A DNA stretch of 64,000 bases, from assembly GCF_001542775.1 (NCBI RefSeq), contig NZ_CP014145.1, forward strand, positions 2,356,001-2,420,000, given 5' to 3'. The notes beneath the pieces are model-generated. The model was not told where the DNA came from. It searched no databases and was given only the letters and a program-made list of their open reading frames with translations. This document shows positions 17,787-27,621 of this stretch, piece after piece. Both the position numbers and the translations under genes were made by a program. Position 1 is the first letter of the stretch. Each line of letters opens with the position of its first letter. Origin of the DNA: Microterricola viridarii (GTDB lineage Bacteria; Actinomycetota; Actinomycetes; Actinomycetales; Microbacteriaceae).

Positions 17787-19045
17787 GCGATGGCCCCGGC
17801 CAGGAGCGAATCCAGGGTCACGGCGGGGTCGGCCAGCCGCGCCGCGTCCACCGTCACCTCTCCCCGGATCAGCGCCTGCACGCTCTCGTTCACATCCCAG
17901 ACGTTCACGTTCATGCCGGCCACGACCTTGTTCTCGCGCAGCCAGAACGCCACGAATTCCCGGTTGGCGAGGTCACCACGAATCACCAGCTCCGCGCCGG
18001 CCGTCAATATGCCGTATCCGGAATACTCCATGCCGAGATCGAACTGATCGGTGTAGAAGTAGGGGATCTGGGCGTACTCGACGCTCTTGCCCGCCATCGA
18101 TTCTCCGGCAGCGAAGCCGGCGTCTCTGGCCGTCGCCCAGTGCTCGACGCGGAGCGGCTGGGCGAGGACCGGGTGGAACACGTTGGCAACGTCTCCCGCC
18201 GCGTAGACGTCGGGGTGCGAGCTGCGAAAGCCCGCGTCGACGACGATGCCGTTGTCGACGGTGAGCCCGGCGGCCTCCGCCAGTTCGGTGTTCGGCAGCG
18301 CGCCGATCCCGACGACGACGACATCGGCGGCGATCAACTCGCCGGCGGCCAGCCGCACCCCGGTGGCCATGCCGCCGCTGCCCTCGATGGCCGTCACCGC
18401 GGAGGAGTTGCGCAGGTCGACGCCGTTCGCCCGGTGCAGTGCATCGAACACCATCCCGATGTCGGGGCCGACCGCGAACTCCAATGGCGTAGCTTCCCGC
18501 CCGAGCACGGTCACCTCGTTGCCGTAGCCGCGGGCGGCGGACGCCACCTCGAGGCCGATCCAGCCCGACCCGACGATCACCACCCGGCGGCCGCCCGCCG
18601 AGAGTTCCGCGGCGAGCGCCTCGGACTCCCCCACCGTGCGGAGGTGGTGCACACCGCCGAGCTCGGCGCCGGGGCCGGCGTAGCGGCGTGAGCGGGCGCC
18701 CGTCGCGAGCAGGAGCTTGTCGAAGCGCATGGCGCCGCCGTCGGCCAGGGTCAGGCTGTGGGACTCGGTCGAGAGGGCGCTCGCCCGCTGCCCGCGCAGC
18801 ACCCGGATGTCCTGCTCGGCGTACCAGCCGTCGTCGTGCACGAAGATGCTCGAGCGTTCCGCGCTCCCGGTCAGGTATTCCTTGGAGAGCGGCGGGCGGA
18901 TATAGGGGTATTCCGCCTCTCCGGCGACGATACTCACCCGGCCGCCGAATCCGGCATCCCGGATGCCCGCAGCGGCGCTGGCCGCCGCGAGCCCACCACC
19001 CACGATGACGAGGTGCTCGTGGTCGGCCGTGCCCGACTCGCTCAT
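17783..19045 (-). CDS. FAD-dependent NAD(P)H oxidoreductase, ferredoxin-reductase type
   Basis: The protein has 420 residues with two Rossmann motifs: FAD-binding HLVIVGGGLAAASAAAGIRD at the N-terminus and NAD-binding VVIVGSGWIGLEVASAAR at about residue 155. The second FAD motif is DVYAAGDVANVF. A C-terminal reductase domain follows. The architecture matches rubredoxin/ferredoxin reductases that serve Rieske or P450 oxygenases. No ferredoxin or oxygenase gene lies nearby; the gene instead overlaps both the GTP cyclohydrolase I gene upstream and the FolP2-like gene downstream by four bases each. A role in a pterin reduction step is an inference from this coupling. Confidence 0.88.
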   Translation of the reverse strand: MSESGTADHEHLVIVGGGLAAASAAAGIRDAGFGGRVSIVAGEAEYPYIRPPLSKEYLTGSAERSSIFVHDDGWYAEQDIRVLRGQRASALSTESHSLTLADGGAMRFDKLLLATGARSRRYAGPGAELGGVHHLRTVGESEALAAELSAGGRRVVIVGSGWIGLEVASAARGYGNEVTVLGREATPLEFAVGPDIGMVFDALHRANGVDLRNSSAVTAIEGSGGMATGVRLAAGELIAADVVVVGIGALPNTELAEAAGLTVDNGIVVDAGFRSSHPDVYAAGDVANVFHPVLAQPLRVEHWATARDAGFAAGESMAGKSVEYAQIPYFYTDQFDLGMEYSGYGILTAGAELVIRGDLANREFVAFWLRENKVVAGMNVNVWDVNESVQALIRGEVTVDAARLADPAVTLDSLLAGAIA

Positions 19046-19713
19046 GAGCCCGTCCCCTCCTCCGAGGCGGCGCCGATGCCGCTCAACTGCAGAAACTCTG
19101 CCCTGGCCGCCCTGTCGCTGCGCAGCTCACCGTGCCAGGCGCTCGTCGTGGTGCGGCTGCCGGTGACCCTGGCACCCCTGGCCGCCATGCATTGGTGTTC
19201 CGCCTCGAGCACGACCCCGACGCCGCGCGCGCCCAGCTCCTCGTTCAGCCAGTCTGCGACCTGTTGGGTGAGACGCTCCTGCACCTGCAGTTCGCGGGAG
19301 AAGTGCTCGAGCACCCGCGCCAGCTTCGACAAGCCGATGATGCGTTCCCCCGGCAGGTAGCCGATGTGCGCGATGCCCTGGAACGGCAGAAGGGGGTGCT
19401 CGCAGAGAGAGGTGAACGGGATGTCGCGCACCAGCACGAGCTCCGCGTAGCCTGCCTCGTTCTCGAACGTCGTCGCCGTGAACTCGCGCGGCGTGAGCAT
19501 CTCGATGAAGGCGTCGGCGACCCGACGCGGGGTGTCTGCCAGGTGCGGCGAATCCGGGTCTCGACCGAGGGCCTGCAGAAGTTGGCCAACGGCCGCAATG
19601 GCCTTCTCGCGGTCCGGCCTGCGTCGCGCGGCGATCGCGCGCACGGGGCGGCGCTCGGGCGAAGCGGCCTTGTCGTCGAATGCGGTGACGACAGCTGCGT
19701 TCTGTCTGGGCAT
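19042..19713 (-). CDS. folE: GTP cyclohydrolase I
   Basis: The 223-residue FolE-family enzyme converts GTP to 7,8-dihydroneopterin triphosphate. Zinc ligands are seen in FTSLCEHPLLPFQG and EHQCMAARGARVTGS, and GYLPGERIIGLSKLARVLEH is the family signature. The start is ATG 19713 with AAAGG 6 bases upstream; the longer frame to 19848 crosses the promoter. It is the first gene of a four-gene operon, and its stop overlaps the next start (ATGA). Whether this is the genome's only folE is unknown; the pairing with a FolP2-like protein suggests a second, specialised copy. Confidence 0.92.
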   Translation of the reverse strand: MPRQNAAVVTAFDDKAASPERRPVRAIAARRRPDREKAIAAVGQLLQALGRDPDSPHLADTPRRVADAFIEMLTPREFTATTFENEAGYAELVLVRDIPFTSLCEHPLLPFQGIAHIGYLPGERIIGLSKLARVLEHFSRELQVQERLTQQVADWLNEELGARGVGVVLEAEHQCMAARGARVTGSRTTTSAWHGELRSDRAARAEFLQLSGIGAASEEGTGS

Positions 19714-19812
19714 CGTCTGCCTTTCCCTGCACGGGGCCTCGGGCTGAGGCTGGATCGCCCGGTGCCACTGTCGGTGGCCCGCGGCAGCCTCATCTCTGAG
19801 CCGATAGTTCCG

Positions 19813-19841
19813 AGAATAGAACCGGAAAAATCTTGCGTCAA
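19813..19841 (-). promoter_or_regulatory. Promoter of the folE operon
   Basis: On the minus strand TTGACG (19841-19836) and TATTCT (19818-19813) are spaced by 17 bases, close to the vegetative sigma consensus. The predicted transcript starts near 19806, about 90 bases before ATG 19713. The -35 overlaps the palindrome at 19831-19843. Confidence 0.7.
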
Positions 19842-19843
19842 GA
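19831..19843. promoter_or_regulatory. Palindrome shared by two divergent promoters (possible operator)
   Basis: TCTTGCGTCAAGA has 5-base arms around CGT and covers the -35 elements of both divergent promoters. It is the natural site for the adjacent HTH regulator to control both transcripts. Binding is inference. Confidence 0.5.
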
Positions 19844-19860
19844 TCCATTTGTTTTAGAAT
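19833..19860 (+). promoter_or_regulatory. Promoter of the HTH regulator, leaderless
   Basis: TTGCGT (19833-19838) and TAGAAT (19855-19860) are spaced by 16 bases. The ATG at 19867 is 6 bases past the -10, so transcription and translation probably start at the same base. Confidence 0.6.
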
Positions 19861-19866
19861 TGCCCC

Positions 19867-20547
19867 ATGTCCAGCCCGCCACCACTGCCAGAGCGCGTCA
19901 GCGCGGTCGCCACCCTCGACGACCCAGTGCGCCGCTCGCTCTACGAGTTGGTCTCGCAGAGCCCCGTTCCGCTCGGGCGCGACGCCGCGGCCTCAACCCT
20001 CGGCCTCAGCCGCAGCACCACAGCCTTTCACCTCGACCGACTGGCCGAGGTGGGCCTCCTCGCTGTGGAGTTCCGCCGCCTGAGCGGCAAGACGGGGCCA
20101 GGGGCCGGGCGCCCGGCCAAGTTGTACAGCCGGGCAGATGGTGAAATCTGCATCAGCGTGCCCGCCCGCCAGTACGACCTCGCCGGTGAGCTGATGGCGG
20201 CGGCTATCAGTGAGTCCGGCCAGAGCGGAGAGCCCGTGCTCGACACCCTCGCCCGCGTCGCCGCGCACGCCGGGCGCGCGATCGGAGCGGCATCCGCCGA
20301 TCTGAGCAGTGCGCTGACCGCGAACGGCTTCGAGCCGCGCGCGGAGGACGATGGCGGCATCGTGCTCGGCAACTGCCCGTTCCACCGACTCGCTGAGACA
20401 CACACGGCCGTCGTCTGCTCACTGAATTACCAGCTGCTGTGCGGCATCGCCGACGGTGCGGGCGACGCCGCCCACACGATCGTCGCCGATCCGGATGCCG
20501 GGGAGTGCTGCGTGCGCGCCGTCCCTGTCCCACAAATCCCTCAATAG
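19867..20547 (+). CDS. HTH regulator with cysteine-rich C-terminus (SufR-like)
   Basis: The 226-residue protein has an N-terminal ArsR/DeoR-type winged helix (about 10-90, with LGLSRSTTAFHLDRLAEVGL as recognition region). The C-terminal domain carries Cys170, Cys184, Cys192 and the pair Cys214-Cys215 (GNCPFHRLAETH, VVCSLNYQLLCG, GECCVRA). The spacing resembles SufR-type regulators that hold an iron-sulfur cluster, so it may sense redox or iron state. It is divergent from the folE operon and shares overlapping promoters with it, making that operon the likely target. Cluster binding is not proven by sequence. Confidence 0.78.
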   Translation: MSSPPPLPERVSAVATLDDPVRRSLYELVSQSPVPLGRDAAASTLGLSRSTTAFHLDRLAEVGLLAVEFRRLSGKTGPGAGRPAKLYSRADGEICISVPARQYDLAGELMAAAISESGQSGEPVLDTLARVAAHAGRAIGAASADLSSALTANGFEPRAEDDGGIVLGNCPFHRLAETHTAVVCSLNYQLLCGIADGAGDAAHTIVADPDAGECCVRAVPVPQIPQ

Positions 20548-20588
20548 ACGCACAGGAAAGTTCCAGCTAACGCGCAGATACTGTGAGC

Positions 20589-21278
20589 ATGACCGACGGA
20601 CCTCGCATTCTCATTGTTGACGACGAGCCCAACATCAGGGACCTCCTCACCACCAGCCTGCGCTTTGCCGGATTTGCTGTCCGCGCTGTCGGAAACGGCG
20701 CCCAGGCAATCTCAGCTGTGCTGGAGGAAGAGCCGGACCTGATCATCCTCGACGTCATGCTGCCCGACATGAACGGCTTCGGCGTGACCAAGCGCCTCCG
20801 TTCGGCTGGCTACACGGCCCCCATCCTGTTCCTCACCGCCAAGGACGACACGGAAGACAAGATCACCGGTCTCACGGTCGGCGGCGATGACTACGTGACC
20901 AAGCCGTTCAGCCTCGACGAGATCGTGGCGCGCATCAAGGCGATCCTGCGCCGCACCATGCACGCGGAGGAAGACGCGATCATCCGCACGGGCGAGCTCA
21001 CCATGGACCAGGACACCCACGAGGTGCTCGTCGGCGACGAGCCGATCGAGCTCTCCCCCACCGAGTTCAAGCTGCTGCGCTACCTGATGCTGAACCCGAA
21101 CCGTGTGCTGTCCAAGGCGCAGATCCTCGACCACGTCTGGGAGTACGACTTCAACGGCGACGCCGGCATCGTGGAGAGCTACATCTCCTACCTGCGCCGC
21201 AAGCTCGACCAGCACTCCAGCGAGCCGCTGATCCAGACGAAGCGCGGCTTCGGCTACATGCTGAAGTCCAAGGGCTGA
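20589..21278 (+). CDS. OmpR-family response regulator
   Basis: The 229-residue protein has a receiver domain with the acidic pair in IVDDEPNIRDLL, phospho-Asp in LIILDVMLPDMNGFG and Lys in VTKPFSLDEI. The winged-helix DNA-binding domain contains LSPTEFKLLRYLMLNPNRVL and VESYISYLRRKLD. The overall pattern is like TrcR/MprA-type actinobacterial regulators. A -10-like GATACT at 20577-20582 puts the ATG at the expected transcript start, so a leaderless mRNA is likely. GTG 20583 is an alternative start. The partner kinase follows 85 bases downstream. Confidence 0.9.
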   Translation: MTDGPRILIVDDEPNIRDLLTTSLRFAGFAVRAVGNGAQAISAVLEEEPDLIILDVMLPDMNGFGVTKRLRSAGYTAPILFLTAKDDTEDKITGLTVGGDDYVTKPFSLDEIVARIKAILRRTMHAEEDAIIRTGELTMDQDTHEVLVGDEPIELSPTEFKLLRYLMLNPNRVLSKAQILDHVWEYDFNGDAGIVESYISYLRRKLDQHSSEPLIQTKRGFGYMLKSKG

Positions 21279-21363
21279 GAGCTGCCCGGCCCCGTGACCG
21301 CGCGGAGCGGCCTGAGCGACAGCCCGGCTGTTGCTCAGGCTGCCTTCCTACACTGAAGACCTC

Positions 21364-23067
21364 ATGCACCAGTCACTGACCGAACGTTGGAGCCGCGTCT
21401 CCCTCCGCACCAAGATCACCGGCGTGACCGTGCTGATGCTGACGCTGGGCCTCCTGGTGGCCGGCATCGGGACCATGACGATGCTGCGCGTCTACGTGCT
21501 CGCCCAGATGGACGCCCGGCTCGTGACGACAGCCTCGTCCCAGGGCACGATCGAACAGCTCGTCACGGTGAGCTGCGAGCCGACGCTCAACACCACGCGT
21601 GAGCGGATGTCCTCCGAGTACTTCGTCGCGATCTTCGACGACTCCGGCAAGCTCTGCAACTTCAACTGGAAGAACCGACCGGCCGACGAGCTTCCCGTGC
21701 CCACGTTCTCGCTCGATCTGGCCTCGATGATCAAGGCAGAGGGCCGCGTTTTCGACCTCACCGACAAGACCGGCAACACGACATTCCACGCCGTCGCCGT
21801 GCCGGTCAACCTCAGCAACGGGCCAGAGGGCACCATGGGCGTCGCGCTCGTGGCCGTCTCGCTCGCCGAGACCGAGAAGACTCTCGCCACCTACTTGTCG
21901 ATCTTCCTGGGCTTCGGCGTCGGTGTCATCATCCTCGGCGCCTTGATCACCCGGATGCTGGTGACCACGACCTTCGCGCCGCTGCGCGAGGTCGAGCGCA
22001 CCGCCGCTGCCATCGCCGACGGCGACTTCAGCCAGCGCCTCGGCGGGGCCACCCCCAACACCGAGGTCGGCCGGCTGAACCGCTCGCTGAACACGATGCT
22101 CAACCGCATCGATCGCGCCTTCAAGGACCGCGCCCGCACGATCGACCAGATGCGCCGCTTCGTCGGCGACGCCAGCCACGAGCTGCGCACCCCGCTCGTC
22201 TCGGTGCGCGGCTACGCCGAGCTGTACCGGATGGGCGCGCTGCAGACGCCGGAGGAAGTCGCCCAGGCCATGGAGCGCATCGAGAAGGAAGCCATCCGGA
22301 TGGGCGGTCTGGTCGAGGACCTGCTCGAACTGGCCAGGCTGGACGAGACCAAGCCGCTGGCGCTGGCCCCCGTCGACCTGGTGCCATTGGCGCGGGACGC
22401 GGCGCTCGATGCCATGGCGTCCTCCCCCGGCCGCACCATCACCGTCCTCACCCCCGCGCCCGTCGAACGGGTCGATACGGGCGAGATCGCCCCGCCGCTC
22501 ACCCGCCCGGCCCCGCCGGAGGGTGTCAGCAACGCCACCGGCCCGATCGCCTTCGCCGGGGCCACCCTGGCCAGGCTGCGCAGCCGCAAGCCGCGCCGGC
22601 CCGGAGTGGAGACCCCGCTCAGCGCCGCCATCACGGCTGGCCCGATCGAAGACGCGCACTCGGTCATGGTCCTGGCCGAGGAGAACAAGATCCGCCAGGT
22701 GTTCACGAACCTGCTCGGCAACGCGATGCGCTTCACCCCCGTCGACAGTCCGATCGAGATCAGCGTGAGCCTCGACCGCAACACCGAGCGCGCCTCGTTC
22801 GCGATCATCGACCACGGTGAGGGCATCCCGCCGCAGATCCGCGAGAAGATCTTCCAGCGTTTCTGGCGTGCCGACACCTCTCGTGCCCGCGAGACCGGCG
22901 GCAGCGGCCTGGGCCTCGCGATCGTTTCCTCGATCGTGGCCGCGCACAACGGCAGCGTCGACGTCGTCGAGACGCCGGGCGGCGGCGCCACCTTCCGGGT
23001 GAACCTGCCGCTGGCCGACTCCGCCGCCGCGCCGAAGCCCCTCGTGCCGGGAGACACCACCCGCTAG
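21364..23067 (+). CDS. Sensor histidine kinase with insertion in the catalytic domain
   Basis: The 567-residue kinase has two membrane segments (about residues 20-45 and 180-205) bracketing an extracytoplasmic sensor, then HAMP. HisKA has the phospho-His in GDASHELRTPLVSVRGY, and the ATPase domain has the N box FTNLLGNAMRFTP, DHGEGIPP and GSGLGLAIVSSIV. Between the first strand of the ATPase domain and the N box there is an extra stretch of about 65 residues (around 366-433), rich in Pro, Ala and Arg and probably disordered. It forms a two-component pair with the preceding regulator; the signal is unknown. Confidence 0.9.
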   Translation: MHQSLTERWSRVSLRTKITGVTVLMLTLGLLVAGIGTMTMLRVYVLAQMDARLVTTASSQGTIEQLVTVSCEPTLNTTRERMSSEYFVAIFDDSGKLCNFNWKNRPADELPVPTFSLDLASMIKAEGRVFDLTDKTGNTTFHAVAVPVNLSNGPEGTMGVALVAVSLAETEKTLATYLSIFLGFGVGVIILGALITRMLVTTTFAPLREVERTAAAIADGDFSQRLGGATPNTEVGRLNRSLNTMLNRIDRAFKDRARTIDQMRRFVGDASHELRTPLVSVRGYAELYRMGALQTPEEVAQAMERIEKEAIRMGGLVEDLLELARLDETKPLALAPVDLVPLARDAALDAMASSPGRTITVLTPAPVERVDTGEIAPPLTRPAPPEGVSNATGPIAFAGATLARLRSRKPRRPGVETPLSAAITAGPIEDAHSVMVLAEENKIRQVFTNLLGNAMRFTPVDSPIEISVSLDRNTERASFAIIDHGEGIPPQIREKIFQRFWRADTSRARETGGSGLGLAIVSSIVAAHNGSVDVVETPGGGATFRVNLPLADSAAAPKPLVPGDTTR

Positions 23068-23207
23068 ACGGGCGGCGCCTGCTGTGCACAGTGGCGCCTG
23101 CGGCATACCTTCTGCACAGGTCGTACGGCGCTGGAGCGGCGGGCTCTTGGCCGTTCTAGCCTCGGTGCATGCGGCATGCCGGATGCCGCCGAGCATCGGA
23201 GCAGGGC

Positions 23208-23498
23208 ATGCCGCAATTCAGTGTGGACAGCGACCAGATCATCGCGACCTCGAACGTCGTCCAGGCAGGGATCGAGCGACTGCGGGCGGAGGCGCACAGC
23301 CTCACCGCTCAGGTCAACAACCTGCAGGGTGCTTGGGCGGGCCAAGCCTCGAGCGCGTTCCAGGCTGCAGCGGGAGACTGGCGCACCATGAACTTGCAGG
23401 TCGATGCGATCCTCGCCGCGCTGGGCCAGTCGCTCGGCTCCGCCGGCACGCACTACGCCGAGATCGAGCAGGCCAACGCGCGCCTGTTCCTGCGCTAG
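23208..23498 (+). CDS. WXG100-family protein (ESAT-6-like), orphan
   Basis: The protein has 96 residues, predicted as a helical hairpin with the turn LQGAWAGQASSAFQ carrying the W-x-G motif, the defining feature of WXG100 proteins. Such proteins are usually secreted as dimers by type VII systems. AGCAGGG lies close before ATG 23208. No EccC-type ATPase, partner WXG protein or other ESX component is in the window, so export partners must be elsewhere or absent. Confidence 0.85.
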   Translation: MPQFSVDSDQIIATSNVVQAGIERLRAEAHSLTAQVNNLQGAWAGQASSAFQAAAGDWRTMNLQVDAILAALGQSLGSAGTHYAEIEQANARLFLR

Positions 23499-23602
23499 CG
23501 GGGGCGCGACCGACTCGCCGACAGTGAGGGCTACTGCACGGCCCTGTCGTTCACATTGAGGCTGAGAGTGGCCCGCGCAGCCGGTCAACAGCGGCGGGCA
23601 CG

Positions 23603-23636
23603 CAAAACCGGGCGCCTCCCGAAGGAGACGCCCGGC
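23603..23636 (-). terminator. Intrinsic terminator of groEL
   Basis: A 12-bp stem with one mismatch (23608-23619 with 23624-23635) and a CGAA loop is followed on the minus strand by TTTT. It lies 31 bases after the groEL stop. Confidence 0.8.
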
Positions 23637-23666
23637 TCAGTTACTGCGAGGTTGTTGCGAGAGGAC

Positions 23667-25365
<1,699 letters not shown>

Positions 25366-25369
25366 GCCA

Positions 25370-25398
25370 ATTCTGGCACTCGGATGCCGAGAGTGCAA
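25370..25398 (-). promoter_or_regulatory. groEL promoter
   Basis: Minus-strand TTGCAC (25398-25393) and CAGAAT (25375-25370) are 17 bases apart. The imperfect CIRCE covers the spacer and -35, and the perfect CIRCE starts just after the -10. Confidence 0.7.
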
Positions 25399-25399
25399 G
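25373..25399. promoter_or_regulatory. Second, imperfect CIRCE-like operator
   Basis: CTGGCACTC and GAGTGCAAG with a 9-base spacer keep the GCACTC/GAGTGC core of CIRCE. The element is centred 34 bases from the perfect copy and overlaps the promoter. Confidence 0.75.
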
Positions 25400-25425
25400 C
25401 GAGCGGCGAGCGCCAGCGGTCGTCG

Positions 25426-26484
25426 TCACGGAATGATCTCGACGCTGCCGGAGCTCGGCACCAACTCAACCCACGTGTTGCCCGGCGCCAGCAGGATCGG
25501 CGTGCCGAGATCGCTGACCAGGCGGATGCTCCCGGCCGGGGAGTCTTTGCGCCAGATGCCGTGCACCGTGCTGCCCCCGCTGGACACCCAGGCCTCGCCT
25601 GCCCCGATCATCAGCGTGCGCGGGATGTCGGGGAACGTGTCCTCATCGATCTCGACCAGCAGCGTGACAACGTTGCTCGCGCGCAACTGCGCCCCGGCCG
25701 CGTCCAGGTCCGGTTCGCCCTCCTGCGAGCGCAGCCAGCCGCCGCCGGCGGCATCCCAGACCCAACTCGGCCACCGGGAGTCAGAGAAGCGAAGCTGCAG
25801 CGCGGAGTGTCCGGGGCCCTCCGTGACGGATGTCGGCACCGCGGACGCCTCGGCGTACTCGAACTGCGCGGGCGGTGCCGGCAGCTCGGTGTGACGGCCG
25901 ACGAGCTCGGTGGCACGCACGATGACGTCGTGCGGGGACTCGTGCACGTCGTCGCGGTAGAAGAGCCCGGTGTCGTCGAAGTCGAAGACGGCGTTGACCA
26001 CGGGGGTGTTCATCATCATGTCGACGAACACCTCCTGGCCGCCCGAGTAGGCGATGATGCCGCCGAAGGGGGTGACGATGTCTGGGTCCATCGGGCGCAC
26101 GGAACGCACGGGTCCCACCTCGTCCGGCAGATCGGAGTGCCAAATGGCGACGTACCGGGTCAGGCCGCCCTCGACGAGTTCCTCGAACACGATGTCAGTG
26201 CGTTCCAACCCCAGCTGCGGCCGGGCGCCTTCGTGATTGTCAATCTTCGCGGCCAGCGCTGGGCGCTTCATCGCCCCCTCTGGGGCTATGGTGCCGCGCA
26301 GCGGTGCGAGAACCGGCTGGGGCGGCGCCGGCAGCGCCGTTTCCGTGGGCCGCGGGGTCTTGACCGCCGGCCCGGCTGGCTCTTCGGCGGCGCAGGCCGC
26401 GGTTGCGAGCAGCAGCCCGGCGGCCAGTGTGGCGGCGACGAGGCGCCGAGCGGACGGCATCCGGAATGACGTGGCGATACTCAC
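25426..26484 (-). CDS. DUF3048 (YerB-like) lipoprotein
   Basis: The 352-residue protein has a lipobox (LLLATAAC, Cys31) and then the two DUF3048 halves: AAKIDNHEGARPQLGLERTD with the conserved Asn-His, VFEELVEGGLTRY, VGPVRSVRPMD, and a C-terminal VTLLVEID and TVHGIWRKDS region. It should be anchored on the outer face of the membrane. The family resembles Bacillus YerB and has no settled function. It follows groEL divergently and is independent of it. Confidence 0.85.
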   Translation of the reverse strand: MSIATSFRMPSARRLVAATLAAGLLLATAACAAEEPAGPAVKTPRPTETALPAPPQPVLAPLRGTIAPEGAMKRPALAAKIDNHEGARPQLGLERTDIVFEELVEGGLTRYVAIWHSDLPDEVGPVRSVRPMDPDIVTPFGGIIAYSGGQEVFVDMMMNTPVVNAVFDFDDTGLFYRDDVHESPHDVIVRATELVGRHTELPAPPAQFEYAEASAVPTSVTEGPGHSALQLRFSDSRWPSWVWDAAGGGWLRSQEGEPDLDAAGAQLRASNVVTLLVEIDEDTFPDIPRTLMIGAGEAWVSSGGSTVHGIWRKDSPAGSIRLVSDLGTPILLAPGNTWVELVPSSGSVEIIP

Positions 26485-26567
26485 CCTGCACAGACTAGGG
26501 CCGCGGCGCGCGTGCCTGCCGGACGCCGGGCCCGGTGTGTCGCCGGGCGCGGCGCGGCCGCTGCTGG

Positions 26568-27131
26568 CTACTCGGTGGCCGGGAAGTTGTCGCCGACGAC
26601 CACGACGAGGTTCGCGTCGGCGAGGTCGACGAAGTCCTGCGAGAGGGCGATCCCCGCGCCGGGCACGGACTGCGCCGCCCCGAGTGCGGCACCCTCGAGC
26701 GCCGGGTCGGAGTAGAAGACGGTGGACACGGCCACGTCTTCGGTGGCGGCGTTGGAACGGGTGGTCACGTTCCAGCCGGCGGCGACGAGGGTGTCACCGA
26801 CCGAGGCGGCCAGGCCGGACCGCGCGGTGCCGTTCAACACGGTGACGGCTAAGGCGGGGTCGACGGTCGGCTGCACGGCGGGCGTCTCGGCTGCGGGCGG
26901 GGCCGACTCCGAGCTCTGCGGCGCGGCGGCGGTGTCGGTGCCGGCGGAGAGGTTGTTGTTGAGCACGAACAGGGCGGCCACTCCGGCGCCGATGAGCACG
27001 ACGGTGGCGAGCGCTGCCCAGCCGAACGCGACCCAGCCCTTGCCGCGCTTGCGCGGCACGCGGTGCGCGCCGACACGCTCAAGGTTGCTGGGAATCTCGT
27101 CGAAGCGATCGTGTTGGAACGAAGTTGCCAT
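26568..27131 (-). CDS. LytR C-terminal domain membrane protein (VirR-like)
   Basis: The 187-residue protein has a basic cytoplasmic N-terminus, one membrane segment (about residues 33-57), a Pro/Ala/Thr-rich linker, and a LytR_C domain (about 93-187). The domain starts VTVLNGTARSGLAASVGDTL and ends ADANLVVVVGDN. In M. tuberculosis the comparable protein Rv0431 (VirR) lies beside a DUF3263 gene and affects envelope integrity and vesicle release. The same neighbour is present here (27304-27621), which supports the match. Confidence 0.8.
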   Translation of the reverse strand: MATSFQHDRFDEIPSNLERVGAHRVPRKRGKGWVAFGWAALATVVLIGAGVAALFVLNNNLSAGTDTAAAPQSSESAPPAAETPAVQPTVDPALAVTVLNGTARSGLAASVGDTLVAAGWNVTTRSNAATEDVAVSTVFYSDPALEGAALGAAQSVPGAGIALSQDFVDLADANLVVVVGDNFPATE

Positions 27132-27303
27132 AGTGGTTGTGCCTGGCCTGATCTCTCTGGGTTGGTTCCGTCTGGATTGATTCGGTCTGGATTGTTTCGG
27201 ACTGGTTCAGTGCGGCCACTCGCGGTGCGGCGCCGCGCGCCTCACCGGCCGGGCGCGCGCCTGCGGCCCGGTTCTGAACAGTATCCCTGATCGGCTGCGC
27301 GCC

Positions 27304-27621
27304 TCACAGCGTGCTCTGCCCGCCGAGGGAGCGCCGAGCCCGGGCGTGGGCCCTGGCCTCGCGCATGCGCAGCAGGCGCTTGACGAGCATCGGATCGTGG
27401 GCGAGCGCCGCTGGCCGGTCAATGATGGCACCGAGAACTTGATAATACCGTGCGGCCGACAGGCCGAGCTCGGTGCGGATCGCCTGTTCCTTGGCCCCGG
27501 CGTGCTTGAACCAGTGGCCCTCGAAAGCCAGGATGGCCAGCTCGCGCTCACTGAGCGCACCGGAGTCGGCGCCGTGCTCCGGTGTGGGGTTGTTCGGGTC
27601 GGAGTCGCCAGACTTGTCCAT
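27304..27621 (-). CDS. DUF3263 DNA-binding-like protein
   Basis: The protein has 105 residues. The DUF3263 core (LSERELAILAFEGHWFKHAG, then GLSAARYYQVLGAIIDRP) forms a helix-turn-helix-like fold, followed by a basic Arg/Ala tail. GGGAG lies 7 bases before ATG 27621. It probably binds DNA, but targets are unknown. It is upstream of the LytR_C gene on the same strand, as in Rv0430-Rv0431 of M. tuberculosis. Confidence 0.8.
   Translation of the reverse strand: MDKSGDSDPNNPTPEHGADSGALSERELAILAFEGHWFKHAGAKEQAIRTELGLSAARYYQVLGAIIDRPAALAHDPMLVKRLLRMREARAHARARRSLGGQSTL

Noticed and set aside
17783..19045. Oxygenase or P450 electron-transfer chain
   Set aside because: The reductase is of that type, but no ferredoxin, Rieske or P450 gene is nearby and the gene is translationally coupled to pterin genes.
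23208..23498. Type VII secretion locus
   Set aside because: Only one WXG100 gene is present; no ATPase, membrane or partner genes are found in the flanking 10 kb.
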